From: Pseudomonadota bacterium
GTDB lineage: Bacteria > Myxococcota_A > Bradymonadia > Bradymonadales > GCA-2716585
NCBI GenBank assembly: GCA_005804885.1
Contig: SYOX01000323.1
Location: forward strand, 1-64,000
Length of the DNA: 64,000 bases
Direction: 5' to 3'
The first letter of the stretch is position 1. Every line of letters starts with the position of its first letter. Position numbers and translations under genes: made by a program. Of the stretch, positions 1-9,011 are shown piece by piece. The notes under the pieces are model-generated. The model had not been told where the DNA came from and ran no database searches. It saw only the letters and a list, made by a program, of their open reading frames with translations.

Positions 1-639
<639 letters not shown>

Positions 640-704
640 GATTATCCCTCCTCAACCACAATCAAATTGCCCGTCAGGGCATGACACGTCCTTTCGTTGA
701 CATC

Positions 705-1325
705 TCAGATCACCGCGCCGCGAGGGGTCTCCCCGTGGTAGCGGTTTTGTGTCGCCTTGAGCCCCTCGGCCAATAGCGACTCGAACACGTTGGCGGCGAC
801 CTCGAGCATGTCGCCCAGCGAGGCAGCCTCGACCGGGTCGAAGCGCTGCAGGACGTAATCGCTCACGTCGCCGAATTCGGGTCGACCCACCCCCAGTCGA
901 ACGCGGAAATAGCCGGGCCCCCCGATGAGCTCATCGAGGCTGCGCAGCCCCTTGTGGCCCCCTGCGCCGCCGCCGAACTTGACCCTCACGGCCCCGAAGG
1001 GCAGATCGATGTCGTCGTGGGCGACGATGACGGAGGCCGGCTCCAGGGCAAAGAAGGACAGGGCGTGCCCGACCGACTGCCCGGAGAGGTTCATGAAGGT
1101 CTGAGGCTTGAGGCAGATAAGGCGTTTCGCGCCCATCAAGCCCTGGCCGAGCTGCGCCTTGAAGCGCTCGCGCGTGATGTCCACGCCGTGGCGCGCCGCC
1201 AGGAGATCCACGAGCATGAAGCCGATGTTATGGCGCGTCTGCTCGTATCGCGGCCCAGGGTTGCCGAGGCCGACCAGCAAGGCCGCGCCGTCGGCGACCT
1301 GGTCTATGGACTGCTGCCTGGCCAT
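705..1325 (-). CDS. pth: Peptidyl-tRNA hydrolase
   Basis: This cytoplasmic enzyme cleaves peptidyl-tRNAs that drop off ribosomes and recycles the tRNA. At 206 residues it is close to the usual 190-200. GLGNPG (19-24), the catalytic histidine in TRHN (H32), KPQTFMN (73-79) and HDDIDLP (103-109) are all present and in family order. The ATG at 1325 is preferred; an in-frame TTG nine bases upstream is possible. It follows rplY after 44 bp in the same direction, the classical bacterial rplY-pth arrangement, so the two are probably co-transcribed. Confidence 0.95.
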   Translation of the reverse strand: MARQQSIDQVADGAALLVGLGNPGPRYEQTRHNIGFMLVDLLAARHGVDITRERFKAQLGQGLMGAKRLICLKPQTFMNLSGQSVGHALSFFALEPASVIVAHDDIDLPFGAVRVKFGGGAGGHKGLRSLDELIGGPGYFRVRLGVGRPEFGDVSDYVLQRFDPVEAASLGDMLEVAANVFESLLAEGLKATQNRYHGETPRGAVI

Positions 1326-1369
1326 TACACCCAACCGCCCCCGGCGGAGACAACCCGGCGAGGCGCCTG

Positions 1370-1978
1370 TCAGGCCTCCCCGCCCCCTTCCTCTTCTTCC
1401 GACGCCGTGACGCCGCGCGGCACGAAGACGGTCGCGATGCTGAAGTTGTCGTCAAAGAGCACCTTGACGTTCTCCGGCGGGGCGACCTCGCTGATGCGGT
1501 GCATGTGACCGATCCGCAGCTTGCTGATGTCAGCCACCAGCGCCTTCGGGACGTTGGCCGGCTTGGTCAGGATCATGACATCGTAGCGGATCTGACGAAG
1601 CACGCCGCCGCGCGTCACGCCCACGGGCTTGCCCTCAAGCTTGAGCGGGACCTTGATCTTGAGGGTCTTATCCTCGTCGATCACCTCGAAGTCCACGTGC
1701 TTGATCGTCCGCCTGACCGGATCACGATCGTAGGTCGTGACCCGCACCACCGGAGGCGCCGCGTCGTGGCCCTCGATCTCAAGGCGGAAGAGCGCGTTGC
1801 GCCCGTAATCGCCAAGGAGCCGCTCGGCCAGGGCCTCCGGATCCACCGACAAGCTCAAGGCCTCGAAGTTGGGACCGTAGACAACAGCCGGGATCTTGCC
1901 CGCCGCGCGCATGCGGCGGCAGGCACCCTTGCCGGTCTCAGTCCGAATCGTCGCCTGCAAAGAATTTGTGTTCTCCAT
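1370..1978 (-). CDS. rplY: 50S ribosomal protein L25/general stress protein Ctc
   Basis: The product binds 5S rRNA in the large ribosomal subunit. At 202 residues it is the long, two-domain Ctc form rather than the 94-residue E. coli form. The N-terminal RNA-binding domain carries GKIPAVVYG (27-35), followed by a beta-rich TL5-like domain, and the tail is acidic (SEEEEGGGEA). The ATG at 1978 is chosen because AAGGG lies about seven bases upstream; the in-frame TTG at 1993 overlaps that ribosome site and is unlikely. It is the first gene of the rplY-pth pair. Confidence 0.93.
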   Translation of the reverse strand: MENTNSLQATIRTETGKGACRRMRAAGKIPAVVYGPNFEALSLSVDPEALAERLLGDYGRNALFRLEIEGHDAAPPVVRVTTYDRDPVRRTIKHVDFEVIDEDKTLKIKVPLKLEGKPVGVTRGGVLRQIRYDVMILTKPANVPKALVADISKLRIGHMHRISEVAPPENVKVLFDDNFSIATVFVPRGVTASEEEEGGGEA

Positions 1979-2191
1979 AACGGGACCCTTCAAACAACAC
2001 TCATCATCAACAGAGTTCTTCGAGACATGGATCGACCGAAGCCGAAGCCTCGCCAGATCCCCTCGAAGAGGGCTTGATCCCCGGTGTCACGATGCCCCTG
2101 GTGTGGGGCACCCTCCATCGGGGCGCCACCGTTTAGCACCTATCTCGGGCGCTTGCAAGTACTCAATGTCCTGCCCGACCCACGAGCGCCC

Positions 2192-4375
2192 TCAAAAACC
2201 CTCGTAGATACCGCTCAACATCGCGTCCGTCTCCAAGGGCGCTGCGCGCCTCGACACCCTCAACTCCAACCTCAACCCCCCCCCAGACTCCCCAAGCCGC
2301 ACCGCCGCCGAGATCTCCGAGCCCTCCGCCGATACACCCACCGCCTCCGCCGGGATCAACCCGTCGATCCCGAAGAAGAGACCCTCCATCGGCCACACCG
2401 GCACCTCCATCCCCAGATCAACCCCCGTCAAGCCCTTCCCCCCGACGCCATCCACCCAGACCGGCGCCTGTGTCGACGCCCGCCACGCCGCACCCCCCAT
2501 CCTCAACCCCCCCGACGACCTCGCCAGCCCGATCCGCGCCCTCGACCGCCCACCTCGCCCCCACACCGACCCCCTGGCCTCCCTCAAGAATCCACCCACC
2601 ACCGGCGAGACCTCCAGAGCGCCGCTCACCCCCACCGACGACGACGCGCCAGAGCTCACCCCGATCCCCAACCGGATCGCGTCCCGGCCTCCCTCCTCCA
2701 CGCCGCTGGCCCACACCCCCCCCGCGTCCAGCGACAAGGCCCCAACCCGCTGCCCCACGACGGCTTGCGCCGACACCCCCCCCCGCCGCACCTCGAAGGC
2801 CCTCCCAGGGTTGATCGCATCCGCATCCCCGAAGACTCGATCCACCGGCGCGACAAATATCCCCACCGAGGGCCTCACCCGGTGAACCCCCCCCTCCGAG
2901 CGCAGCGCCGCATCCGCCGTCAACCCGAACACACCCACCATCCGCTGCCGGATCGCCGCGTCCGTGAACACCGACGCCGTCGGCTCCTCGGAGGGCACCT
3001 CGAAGATCTCCGCCTCATGACCAAGCTGCCCACCCAGCCTCAACCTCAGGTAAGGCCCGATGCTCCACGGCACCGCCGCCCCAACCCCCAGCCCCACCCG
3101 GTGGAAGACCCCCGCGCCACCCCCGATCACGTCGGCACCCTCCGCAGGCGCGTGCCGCTCCATCGTCAGGTCCATGTCCGCCAGAGCCGCGCCGATCGCC
3201 CCACGCAGCCCGTAGCTCGCCCGGGTGACCCACGTCGATCCCGCGCCCTCCTGCTCAAAGAGCGCCCCAGGCGCCCCCAGCGGCTGCCACAGCGACACCT
3301 CCGCGTCCAGCGCCGACCCCGACCCCCTCGGCCCCAACACCAACCCCGAGCGCGACGTCTCTCCCAGCCTCATCCCCAGCGGGCCTCGCCCCCTGGCCAG
3401 CCCCTCGCGCCGAGTCGCCAGCGCCAGATCGTAGCGCGCAAGCGGCAGGGCGACCGCGTCGATCGCCCCCGACCCCTCCACCAACGCAGATCCCGCCAAC
3501 CCCGCTCCCCCCATCCCCTCCACCGACAAGCTCGCCACATGCCCCCGATCCAGGCCGTCGACCTGCGCCACCCGCAACGAAAGCTCCCCCCCCAGCAAGC
3601 CTTCGCTGGCCCCGAAGCCCCAGGCGGTCGCGTCCGCTGCCGATCCGAGCGGCGCAAAAACCCCCACCTTCCCGAAGATCCCCTCCCCACCCAGCAGCCC
3701 GATCTCCGGGACCAGCAACCCCGATCGCCGGTCGTTCAGCGGCCAGGTCCTCCCCGACCAGCCCGCCACCGGCACCCCGCCGACGTGCGCCACCACGCCG
3801 CTCCCCTCGATCAAACCCTCCTCGCCGCCAAGCCCCCCCGCGCCGGTCAGCAGGCTCGCCCCCCCGCGTATCCGCAGGTCCTCACCCTCCAGCACCAGGC
3901 CGCCGGGGGAGAAGGGCGCCAGCGATCCACCCTTGACCACCAGCGCGCCCTCTCGCGCCGCGAAGCTCGCCCCCCGCAGCACCAGCGGCCGCCCCCGCCC
4001 CCCCGGCGCCCTCAACCACAAGCCCACGCCCGAGATCGTCCCCGACGCCAGATCGATCCGCAGCTCGACCGCCTCCAGCTCGACGGCGCCCCGCGACAGG
4101 CGCGCCCCCTCCAGCGCCAGCTCCCCCCCGGCCAGCGCCGCGCGCGACGCCTCGATCACCCACCCCCCCGAAGCAGGGCGCAACCTCACGCCGCCGATGG
4201 CCTCCCAACCCCCCTCCGAGAGCGCCAGCCTGTCGGCCTCGATCTCGATCCGCTCCCCGGCCACCAGGATCCCCGTCGCTTCCCCTTGCGCACGGACCGA
4301 GCCCGGCGACGCGACGAGCGCCGCCGCGATGACCGCCCCGATGAAGCCCAACGCTGCGGATCGCAAAGCCGACAA
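2192..4375 (-). CDS. LptD-like outer-membrane LPS-assembly/OstA-type protein (divergent)
   Basis: The product (727 residues from this start) has a signal peptide with hydrophobic core GFIGAVIAAALVASPG, then an OstA/LptA-like beta region (about residues 35-200) and a long glycine-rich, alternating-hydrophobic C-terminal part typical of a beta-barrel. About 225 residues in, VPVAGWSGRTWPLNDRRSG followed by LLVPEIG and DATAWGFGASEG matches the order of the LptD signature (...PV...P..D.RkSGfL.P.ig...DAT....RG). Full LptD would insert LPS into the outer membrane with LptE. The TTG at 4375 is preferred because GGGAGAG sits just upstream and the signal peptide then begins properly; an ATG at 4543 would add 56 residues overlapping an inverted repeat. 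The conserved cysteine pairs of proteobacterial LptD are not seen. Another OstA-family barrel is possible. Confidence 0.55.
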   Translation of the reverse strand: MSALRSAALGFIGAVIAAALVASPGSVRAQGEATGILVAGERIEIEADRLALSEGGWEAIGGVRLRPASGGWVIEASRAALAGGELALEGARLSRGAVELEAVELRIDLASGTISGVGLWLRAPGGRGRPLVLRGASFAAREGALVVKGGSLAPFSPGGLVLEGEDLRIRGGASLLTGAGGLGGEEGLIEGSGVVAHVGGVPVAGWSGRTWPLNDRRSGLLVPEIGLLGGEGIFGKVGVFAPLGSAADATAWGFGASEGLLGGELSLRVAQVDGLDRGHVASLSVEGMGGAGLAGSALVEGSGAIDAVALPLARYDLALATRREGLARGRGPLGMRLGETSRSGLVLGPRGSGSALDAEVSLWQPLGAPGALFEQEGAGSTWVTRASYGLRGAIGAALADMDLTMERHAPAEGADVIGGGAGVFHRVGLGVGAAVPWSIGPYLRLRLGGQLGHEAEIFEVPSEEPTASVFTDAAIRQRMVGVFGLTADAALRSEGGVHRVRPSVGIFVAPVDRVFGDADAINPGRAFEVRRGGVSAQAVVGQRVGALSLDAGGVWASGVEEGGRDAIRLGIGVSSGASSSVGVSGALEVSPVVGGFLREARGSVWGRGGRSRARIGLARSSGGLRMGGAAWRASTQAPVWVDGVGGKGLTGVDLGMEVPVWPMEGLFFGIDGLIPAEAVGVSAEGSEISAAVRLGESGGGLRLELRVSRRAAPLETDAMLSGIYEGF

Positions 4376-4463
4376 CCCACTCTCCCTCTGCGCGCCCCTC
4401 GCGCTCCGGTTATAGACCACCACCGAACCCCGGCTTACCAGTTTTTGAACCCTCGGGGCACCC

Positions 4464-4640
4464 AGAACGGTGATTGGTTTGACTCCCGTCGTTCGTCGGT
4501 CCGACAGAGCCGATGCCGTCGTCGTCGATGCTCGACGGGCCAAAGGCCCGCCTGCGCTCTCCTCCTTGGCGTCTATCTGGCCGACGGCGTCTTCGCTGTC
4601 GGCCTCGACGACCTCGGTCCCTCAAACCAATCAACGTTCT
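4464..4640. repeat. 177-bp inverted-repeat element in a 438-bp intergenic region
   Basis: The arms 4464-4482 (agaacggtgattggtttga) and 4622-4640 are reverse complements over 19 bases with one mismatch, enclosing about 139 bp. The surrounding gap (4376-4813) between two divergent genes holds no convincing gene. The local base composition is less GC-rich and richer in gtcgtcg-type runs than the flanks. No target duplication is evident beside the arms. It may be a MITE-like relic or a large transcript hairpin. Confidence 0.6.
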
Positions 4641-4813
4641 CGAAACGCCTTCAAGTTTTTGCCTTCGATGCCGTAGTGACGGGCACAGTTGGGGATAATT
4701 AAAGTAGATTGTCTAAAATCTTGCCGAGGGTCGAGGGCGTGTTAAGGTGGAGTCGGCGTGACATACTCAGTGTATAGCACCCTGTTTGTCTCAGCACAGC
4801 AAGAGGTCGCCCC

Positions 4814-5581
4814 ATGAGGACTCGTCGTCTGCTTCAGTTCGCCCTGGCTCTGGGCGCGCTCGTGTGCGCTTCGCAGGCCAGCGCCCAGTCGATCAGCGTC
4901 GGCCCCGGCGGGGGCGGCGGCCCCTCGGTGCTGCCGGACGCCTCAAGCCAGAGCGCCGTGAGCGCCTCGCCGCAGGGCTCAGGCCAGGGCGCCGGTCAGG
5001 GCGCGGGCGAGGGGGCCTTCAGCCGGGACATCATCGCGGGGGTCTACAACTACAGCGACCTCTCGGACCCGAGCGGGATCTTCAGGGGCCTGGCCTTGCC
5101 GGCCCAGCGCCTCTACCGCGGCGTCATCCCCGGCCTGCGTGACACGCTGCCCCACATCCGACCGCACCAGCGCGAGGGCCTCAGATCCAGGTCCAGCCGC
5201 CTGACCTGGGTGGGCTACCAGCGCATGCAGGACAAGTCGCGCGTCTTCCTTCAGGTCTTCGACACGCCGGCCTTCGAGGTCGTGCGCGGGAACCGCGATG
5301 GTCAGCTGATCATCGTCTTGAAGGACACCCGGATCCCCTTGAGCAACTTCCGCAGGGCGCTGGACTCGCGCTGGATCCCGCGCTCTGTCTCTTCGATCAG
5401 GGCGCGCACCGTCGGCCGCGACACCCAGGTCCTCATCCAGCTGCGGCGCGCGGTCGAGTTCTCCGTCAGCCTCGACGGCAGCTACCTCAACATCGACTTC
5501 GACGACGCCTTCCTCGAAGGAGAAGTCGGCGCCCCCGTGGACCCCAACGACGGCAACATCATCGGCGATCCCGACGCCTGA
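4814..5581 (+). CDS. Secreted AMIN-domain protein
   Basis: The product (255 residues) has a clear signal peptide cleaved after AQASAQS-like residues near 24, a Gly/Ser/Gln-rich linker (25-70), and a C-terminal beta domain (about 127-217). The latter contains SRVFLQVFDTPAFEVVRG, LIIVLKDTRIP and TQVLIQLRRAVEFSV, the pattern of the AMIN domain found in PilQ, AmiC and other periplasmic proteins that bind peptidoglycan or localise to the envelope. No secretin or amidase domain follows, so the protein is AMIN-only and probably an envelope adaptor. It is transcribed alone, diverging from the lptD-like gene. The start is the ATG beginning MRTRRLL, the only one that gives a proper signal peptide. Confidence 0.7.
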   Translation: MRTRRLLQFALALGALVCASQASAQSISVGPGGGGGPSVLPDASSQSAVSASPQGSGQGAGQGAGEGAFSRDIIAGVYNYSDLSDPSGIFRGLALPAQRLYRGVIPGLRDTLPHIRPHQREGLRSRSSRLTWVGYQRMQDKSRVFLQVFDTPAFEVVRGNRDGQLIIVLKDTRIPLSNFRRALDSRWIPRSVSSIRARTVGRDTQVLIQLRRAVEFSVSLDGSYLNIDFDDAFLEGEVGAPVDPNDGNIIGDPDA

Positions 5582-5861
5582 TCCCCGCCTCGTCGCGCCC
5601 TCGATCTCCTTCCTCTCCCCCTTCATCGTCCAAGCCTGAGCGCCGCGCGGCCTGTCCTTGCGTCGAGGTCCCTCACTGGCGCGCCCTTGCCTCGTCGCCC
5701 TCCCAGGCCGCCCTGGCGGCGCATGATGGCGCCGACGCTTTGTGTGTGCTAGGGAGATCATGGGCCAGATGGCTCGGTGGGGCGCGCGGATCTGGAGCGC
5801 GCCTCGTCAAAGCGGATCTCCGGGCAGGGTCGCTGCCCGCGCGTGCCTCGTGGGTTTTCCA

Positions 5862-7058
5862 ATGAAGATCAACAAGTTGTTGGCGCTCTTGGGGGGCGGC
5901 GCGCTCTTGCCGCTGGTGGCGCTGGCCGCGTGCGGCGAGGAGGGCGGGCAGGAGGGCGAGGAGCCCGCGCCTGCGGTCGAGCCCTACGACTTTGGCTTGC
6001 CGCCGGGCTTCCCGCAGCCGAAGGTGCCGGAGGACAACCCGATGAACGAGGCCAAGATCGAGCTTGGCCGACGCCTCTTCTACGACAAGCGGCTGTCGGG
6101 CAACGAGACGCAGGCCTGCGCGTCGTGCCACAAGCAGGAGCTGGCCTTTACGGACGGCGAGGGGCGCTCGGAGGGGTCGACAGGGGAGGAGACGCCGCGC
6201 GGCTCGATGACGCTGACGAACGCGGCCTACAGCGCGACCTACGGCTGGGCGAACCACCTGCAGCGGACCCTGGAGAAGCAGGCGCTGGGGCCGATGTTCG
6301 GCGAGGATCCGGTGGAGCTGGGGCTGGCCGGGAAGGAGGACGAGCTGGTGGCGCGGATCGCGGCGGACCCGGATTACGTCGAGCGCTTCGCCGAGGCCTT
6401 CGCGGGCGAGGAGGCGCCGGTCAACCTGTCGAACATCATCAAGGCGATCTCGGCCTGGGAGCGGACCTTGATCTCGGGGCGGTCGCCCTATGATCGCTTC
6501 ATTCAGGACGGGGACACGACGGCGATGTCGGTGTCGGCCCAGCGCGGGATGCGGATCTTCCTGTCCGAGACGGTCGAGTGCTTCCACTGCCACGGGGGCT
6601 TCAACTTCTCGGACTCGGTCACGCACGAGGGCAAGTTCTTCGAGGAGATCACCTTCCACAACAACGGCCTCTACAACCTGGACGGGCAGGGGGCCTACCC
6701 GGTGCCCAACCGCGGGATCTTCGAACTGACGGGCGAGCAGGCGGACATGGGGCGCTTCAAGGCGCCGACGCTGCGCAACATCGCGCTGACGGCGCCCTAC
6801 ATGCACGACGGCAGCCTCGCCACGCTGGAGGAGGTCGTCGAGCACTACGCGGCGGGCGGCAGGCTCATCGAGGAGGGCGATCGGGCCGGCGACGGGCGAG
6901 AGAACCCGAACAAGAGCATCTTCGTGTCCGGCTTCTTGCTCAGCGAGCAGAACAAGGCCGATCTGGTCGAGTTCCTCAAAGCCCTGACGGACGAGGAGTT
7001 CATCAACGATCCGCGCTTCTCCAACCCCTTCGTCGACGGGCCCAACGCAGATCCTTGA
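5862..7058 (+). CDS. Lipoprotein di-haem cytochrome c peroxidase (MauG/CcpA family)
   Basis: The product reduces hydrogen peroxide (or carries out a MauG-like oxidation) in the periplasm using two c-type haems. The 398-residue protein begins with a lipoprotein signal ending LVALAAC (C24), so it is membrane-anchored. Two CXXCH sites are present: CASCH at 86-90 and CFHCH at 240-244. The C-terminal signature APTLRNIALTAPYMHDGS supplies the family's axial methionine region. Length is normal. An in-frame ATG at 5760 would extend it by about 34 residues and spoil the signal peptide, so 5862 is chosen. It stands alone between the AMIN gene and the ketosynthase operon; its electron donor is not visible here. 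Confidence 0.88.
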   Translation: MKINKLLALLGGGALLPLVALAACGEEGGQEGEEPAPAVEPYDFGLPPGFPQPKVPEDNPMNEAKIELGRRLFYDKRLSGNETQACASCHKQELAFTDGEGRSEGSTGEETPRGSMTLTNAAYSATYGWANHLQRTLEKQALGPMFGEDPVELGLAGKEDELVARIAADPDYVERFAEAFAGEEAPVNLSNIIKAISAWERTLISGRSPYDRFIQDGDTTAMSVSAQRGMRIFLSETVECFHCHGGFNFSDSVTHEGKFFEEITFHNNGLYNLDGQGAYPVPNRGIFELTGEQADMGRFKAPTLRNIALTAPYMHDGSLATLEEVVEHYAAGGRLIEEGDRAGDGRENPNKSIFVSGFLLSEQNKADLVEFLKALTDEEFINDPRFSNPFVDGPNADP

Positions 7059-7162
7059 GCGCGACCTCGCCTTCGGTCTGGTGGAGGTCCGTGTCGTGGG
7101 GTACACTGTCGCGCGGTGCGTGTTCGCCGCGGTGTGAAAACCCCTGAGCGCAAGGAGGCTCG

Positions 7163-7687
7163 ATGCGCTGGCTCTTTCTGGATCGTATCGACGAGGTGAG
7201 CATCGGGGAGCGGATCCTGGGGGTCAAGGCGGTGGGGCTGGCCGAGGACTACTTCGCCGATCACTTCCCCCGCTTCCCGGTCGTCCCGGGCGTCATCGTG
7301 ACCGAGGCGCTGGCCCAGCTCAGCGGAAAGCTCATCGAGCTGACGGTCTACGAGCAGCGCGGCTTCTGGCCCTTCCCCATCCTGAGCATGGTCGACAAGG
7401 CCAAGTTCAGGCGCTTCGTCAAGCCAGGGAGCGTCATCCAGATGCAGTCGACCTTCATCGCGCTGCGCGACGAGTCGGCGCAGATGCGCGTGCAGGCCGT
7501 CGTCGACGGGCTCAAGACCACCACGGCGGAGTTGACCTTCGTCTTTGATCCCAAGGGCATCCCGCCGGACGCGGCCGGCGGCGACATCGAGGTCATTGAG
7601 CGCGACTTCCTGCGCCAGATCTGGCCCGGCTACGGGGACTTCCTGTCCGCCAGCCGGAAGACGCTCCCGGAGGCCGGCAATGGGTGA
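7163..7687 (+). CDS. FabZ/FabA-like 3-hydroxyacyl-ACP dehydratase
   Basis: The product (174 residues) is a hot-dog-fold dehydratase that would remove water from 3-hydroxyacyl-ACP. The FabZ active-site pattern DHFPRFPVVPGVIVTEALAQ places the catalytic histidine at 34 and the acidic residue (E48) at the usual 14-residue spacing. It is somewhat longer at the C-terminus (WPGYGDFLSASRK) than housekeeping FabZ (about 150). AAGGAGG lies just before the ATG. It is the first gene of a tight operon: its stop overlaps the next start (ATGGGTGA, 8 bp). The context says it serves a dedicated fatty-acid/polyketide pathway rather than general fatty-acid synthesis, although the latter is not excluded. Confidence 0.85.
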   Translation: MRWLFLDRIDEVSIGERILGVKAVGLAEDYFADHFPRFPVVPGVIVTEALAQLSGKLIELTVYEQRGFWPFPILSMVDKAKFRRFVKPGSVIQMQSTFIALRDESAQMRVQAVVDGLKTTTAELTFVFDPKGIPPDAAGGDIEVIERDFLRQIWPGYGDFLSASRKTLPEAGNG

Positions 7688-9011
7688 GCCAAGGCGGGTC
7701 GTCGTCACGGGCGTGGGCGCGGTCACGCCCCTCGGGATGGACGTCCCCTCGATGTGGAGCGGCCTCCTCTCCGGCCGCAGCGCCATCGGTCGCATCCAGG
7801 CCTTCGATTCGACGGGCTTCCCCGTGCAGATCGCCGCCGAGGTCCCCGCACGGGAGATCGAGGCCCACTTCCGCCTGCCCAAGCTGCGCAAGTACGCAGA
7901 TCGCAAGGTATTAATGGCCGTCCGCTCGGCCGAGGAGGCGCTCGCCCACGCCGGCTTCGGCCCCGAGGGTCTCGACCCCGAGGGTCACGGCACCAGGAGG
8001 AACATGCCGGACCCTGAGCGCTTTGGCGTCAGCGTCGGCACGGAGTCGGGCCGCCCGCTGCTGGAGGAGGTCGCCAGGACTTATTACGGCTACCGGGATC
8101 ACCTCGCGGCCGGCGGCACGGCCCTGGATCGGCTTCGGCAGGTCGATCCCCTGGACTTCGTCTCGACGACGCCCCACCTGACCTCGACGCTGCTGGCGAT
8201 CACGGTCGGCGCCCAGGGGCCGAACTTCACCTGCTCGACGGCCTGCACCAGCTCGGCCCAGGCGCTCGGCGAGGCGGCGCTGGCGATACGGCGGGGGCAG
8301 GCCGACGTGATGCTGGCCGGCGGGACCGACGCGCTGGTCGAGGCCTTCATGGTCACCGGCTTCGCGCTGCTCGGCGCGCTGAGCGCCCGCAACGACGAGC
8401 CTGAGCGCGCCTCGCGCCCCTTTGATCGCGATCGGGACGGCTTCGTGCTCGGCGAGGGCGCCGGCTTCATGGTGCTCGAAGCGCTGGATCATGCGCTGGA
8501 GCGGGGCGCCCCGATCCTCGGCGAGCTGGTCGGCTACGGCTGCTCCTCGAACGCCTATCGCATCACCGACTCCCCGCCTGACGGCCGCGGCGCCTTCCAG
8601 TCGATGCGCTGGGCCATCCAGGACGCCGGCCTGACCCCGTCGCACATCGGCTACGTCAACGCCCACGGCACCAGCACCCAGATGAACGACGCCAGCGAGA
8701 CGGCTGGCATCAAGCTCGCCCTCGGCGAGCACGCCGCGCGCTGCCCCGTCAGCTCGACGAAGTCCGTCATGGGCCACCTCGTGGCCTCCTGCGGCGTCGT
8801 CGAGTCGATCATCTGCCTGATGACCATCCGGGAGGGCGTCATCCCTCCGACGATGAACTACGACAACCCCGATCCCCTCTGCGACCTCGATTACGTCCCC
8901 AACGTCGCCCGCGCCGCCCACGTGGACTACGCGATGACCAACAGCTTCGGCTTCGGCGGCAGCAACGGCTCGCTGATCTTCGGCCGCTACACCGGCAAGG
9001 GGGCGGCGTGA
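7680..9011 (+). CDS. 3-oxoacyl-ACP synthase, active KAS II (FabF-like), first of four
   Basis: The product condenses an acyl thioester with malonyl-ACP. The 443-residue thiolase-fold enzyme has the full catalytic set: nucleophile C189 in CSTACTSSAQ, H329 in NAHGTSTQMND, K361 and H366 in SSTKSVMGHL, and the C-terminal FGFGGSNGSL loop. SRPFDRDRDGFVLGEGAG is the conserved FabF/ketosynthase stretch. The ATG at 7680 overlaps the dehydratase stop by 8 bp and its own stop overlaps the next gene (GTGA), implying translational coupling. An upstream in-frame methionine at 7545 lies within the dehydratase gene and is rejected. It probably pairs with the following catalytically degenerate homologue, as KS-alpha/KS-beta do in type II polyketide systems (inference). 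Confidence 0.92.
   Translation: MGEPRRVVVTGVGAVTPLGMDVPSMWSGLLSGRSAIGRIQAFDSTGFPVQIAAEVPAREIEAHFRLPKLRKYADRKVLMAVRSAEEALAHAGFGPEGLDPEGHGTRRNMPDPERFGVSVGTESGRPLLEEVARTYYGYRDHLAAGGTALDRLRQVDPLDFVSTTPHLTSTLLAITVGAQGPNFTCSTACTSSAQALGEAALAIRRGQADVMLAGGTDALVEAFMVTGFALLGALSARNDEPERASRPFDRDRDGFVLGEGAGFMVLEALDHALERGAPILGELVGYGCSSNAYRITDSPPDGRGAFQSMRWAIQDAGLTPSHIGYVNAHGTSTQMNDASETAGIKLALGEHAARCPVSSTKSVMGHLVASCGVVESIICLMTIREGVIPPTMNYDNPDPLCDLDYVPNVARAAHVDYAMTNSFGFGGSNGSLIFGRYTGKGAA

Noticed and set aside
2040-2160. Possible tRNA or small RNA downstream of the lptD-like gene
   Set aside because: Only short local stems could be drawn; no cloverleaf or anticodon arm was found.
4550-4690. A short stretch reading LLGVYLADGVFAVGLDDLG, reminiscent of a LAGLIDADG endonuclease
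   Set aside because: It lies within the inverted repeat, has no plausible start, and the rest of the endonuclease is absent; chance similarity is more likely.
2084-4702. An 872-codon plus-strand open frame opposite the lptD-like gene
   Set aside because: Its translation is a Pro/Arg/His-rich run typical of the antisense of a GC-rich gene, without start-site or domain support; the minus-strand frame has a signal peptide and an LptD-like motif.
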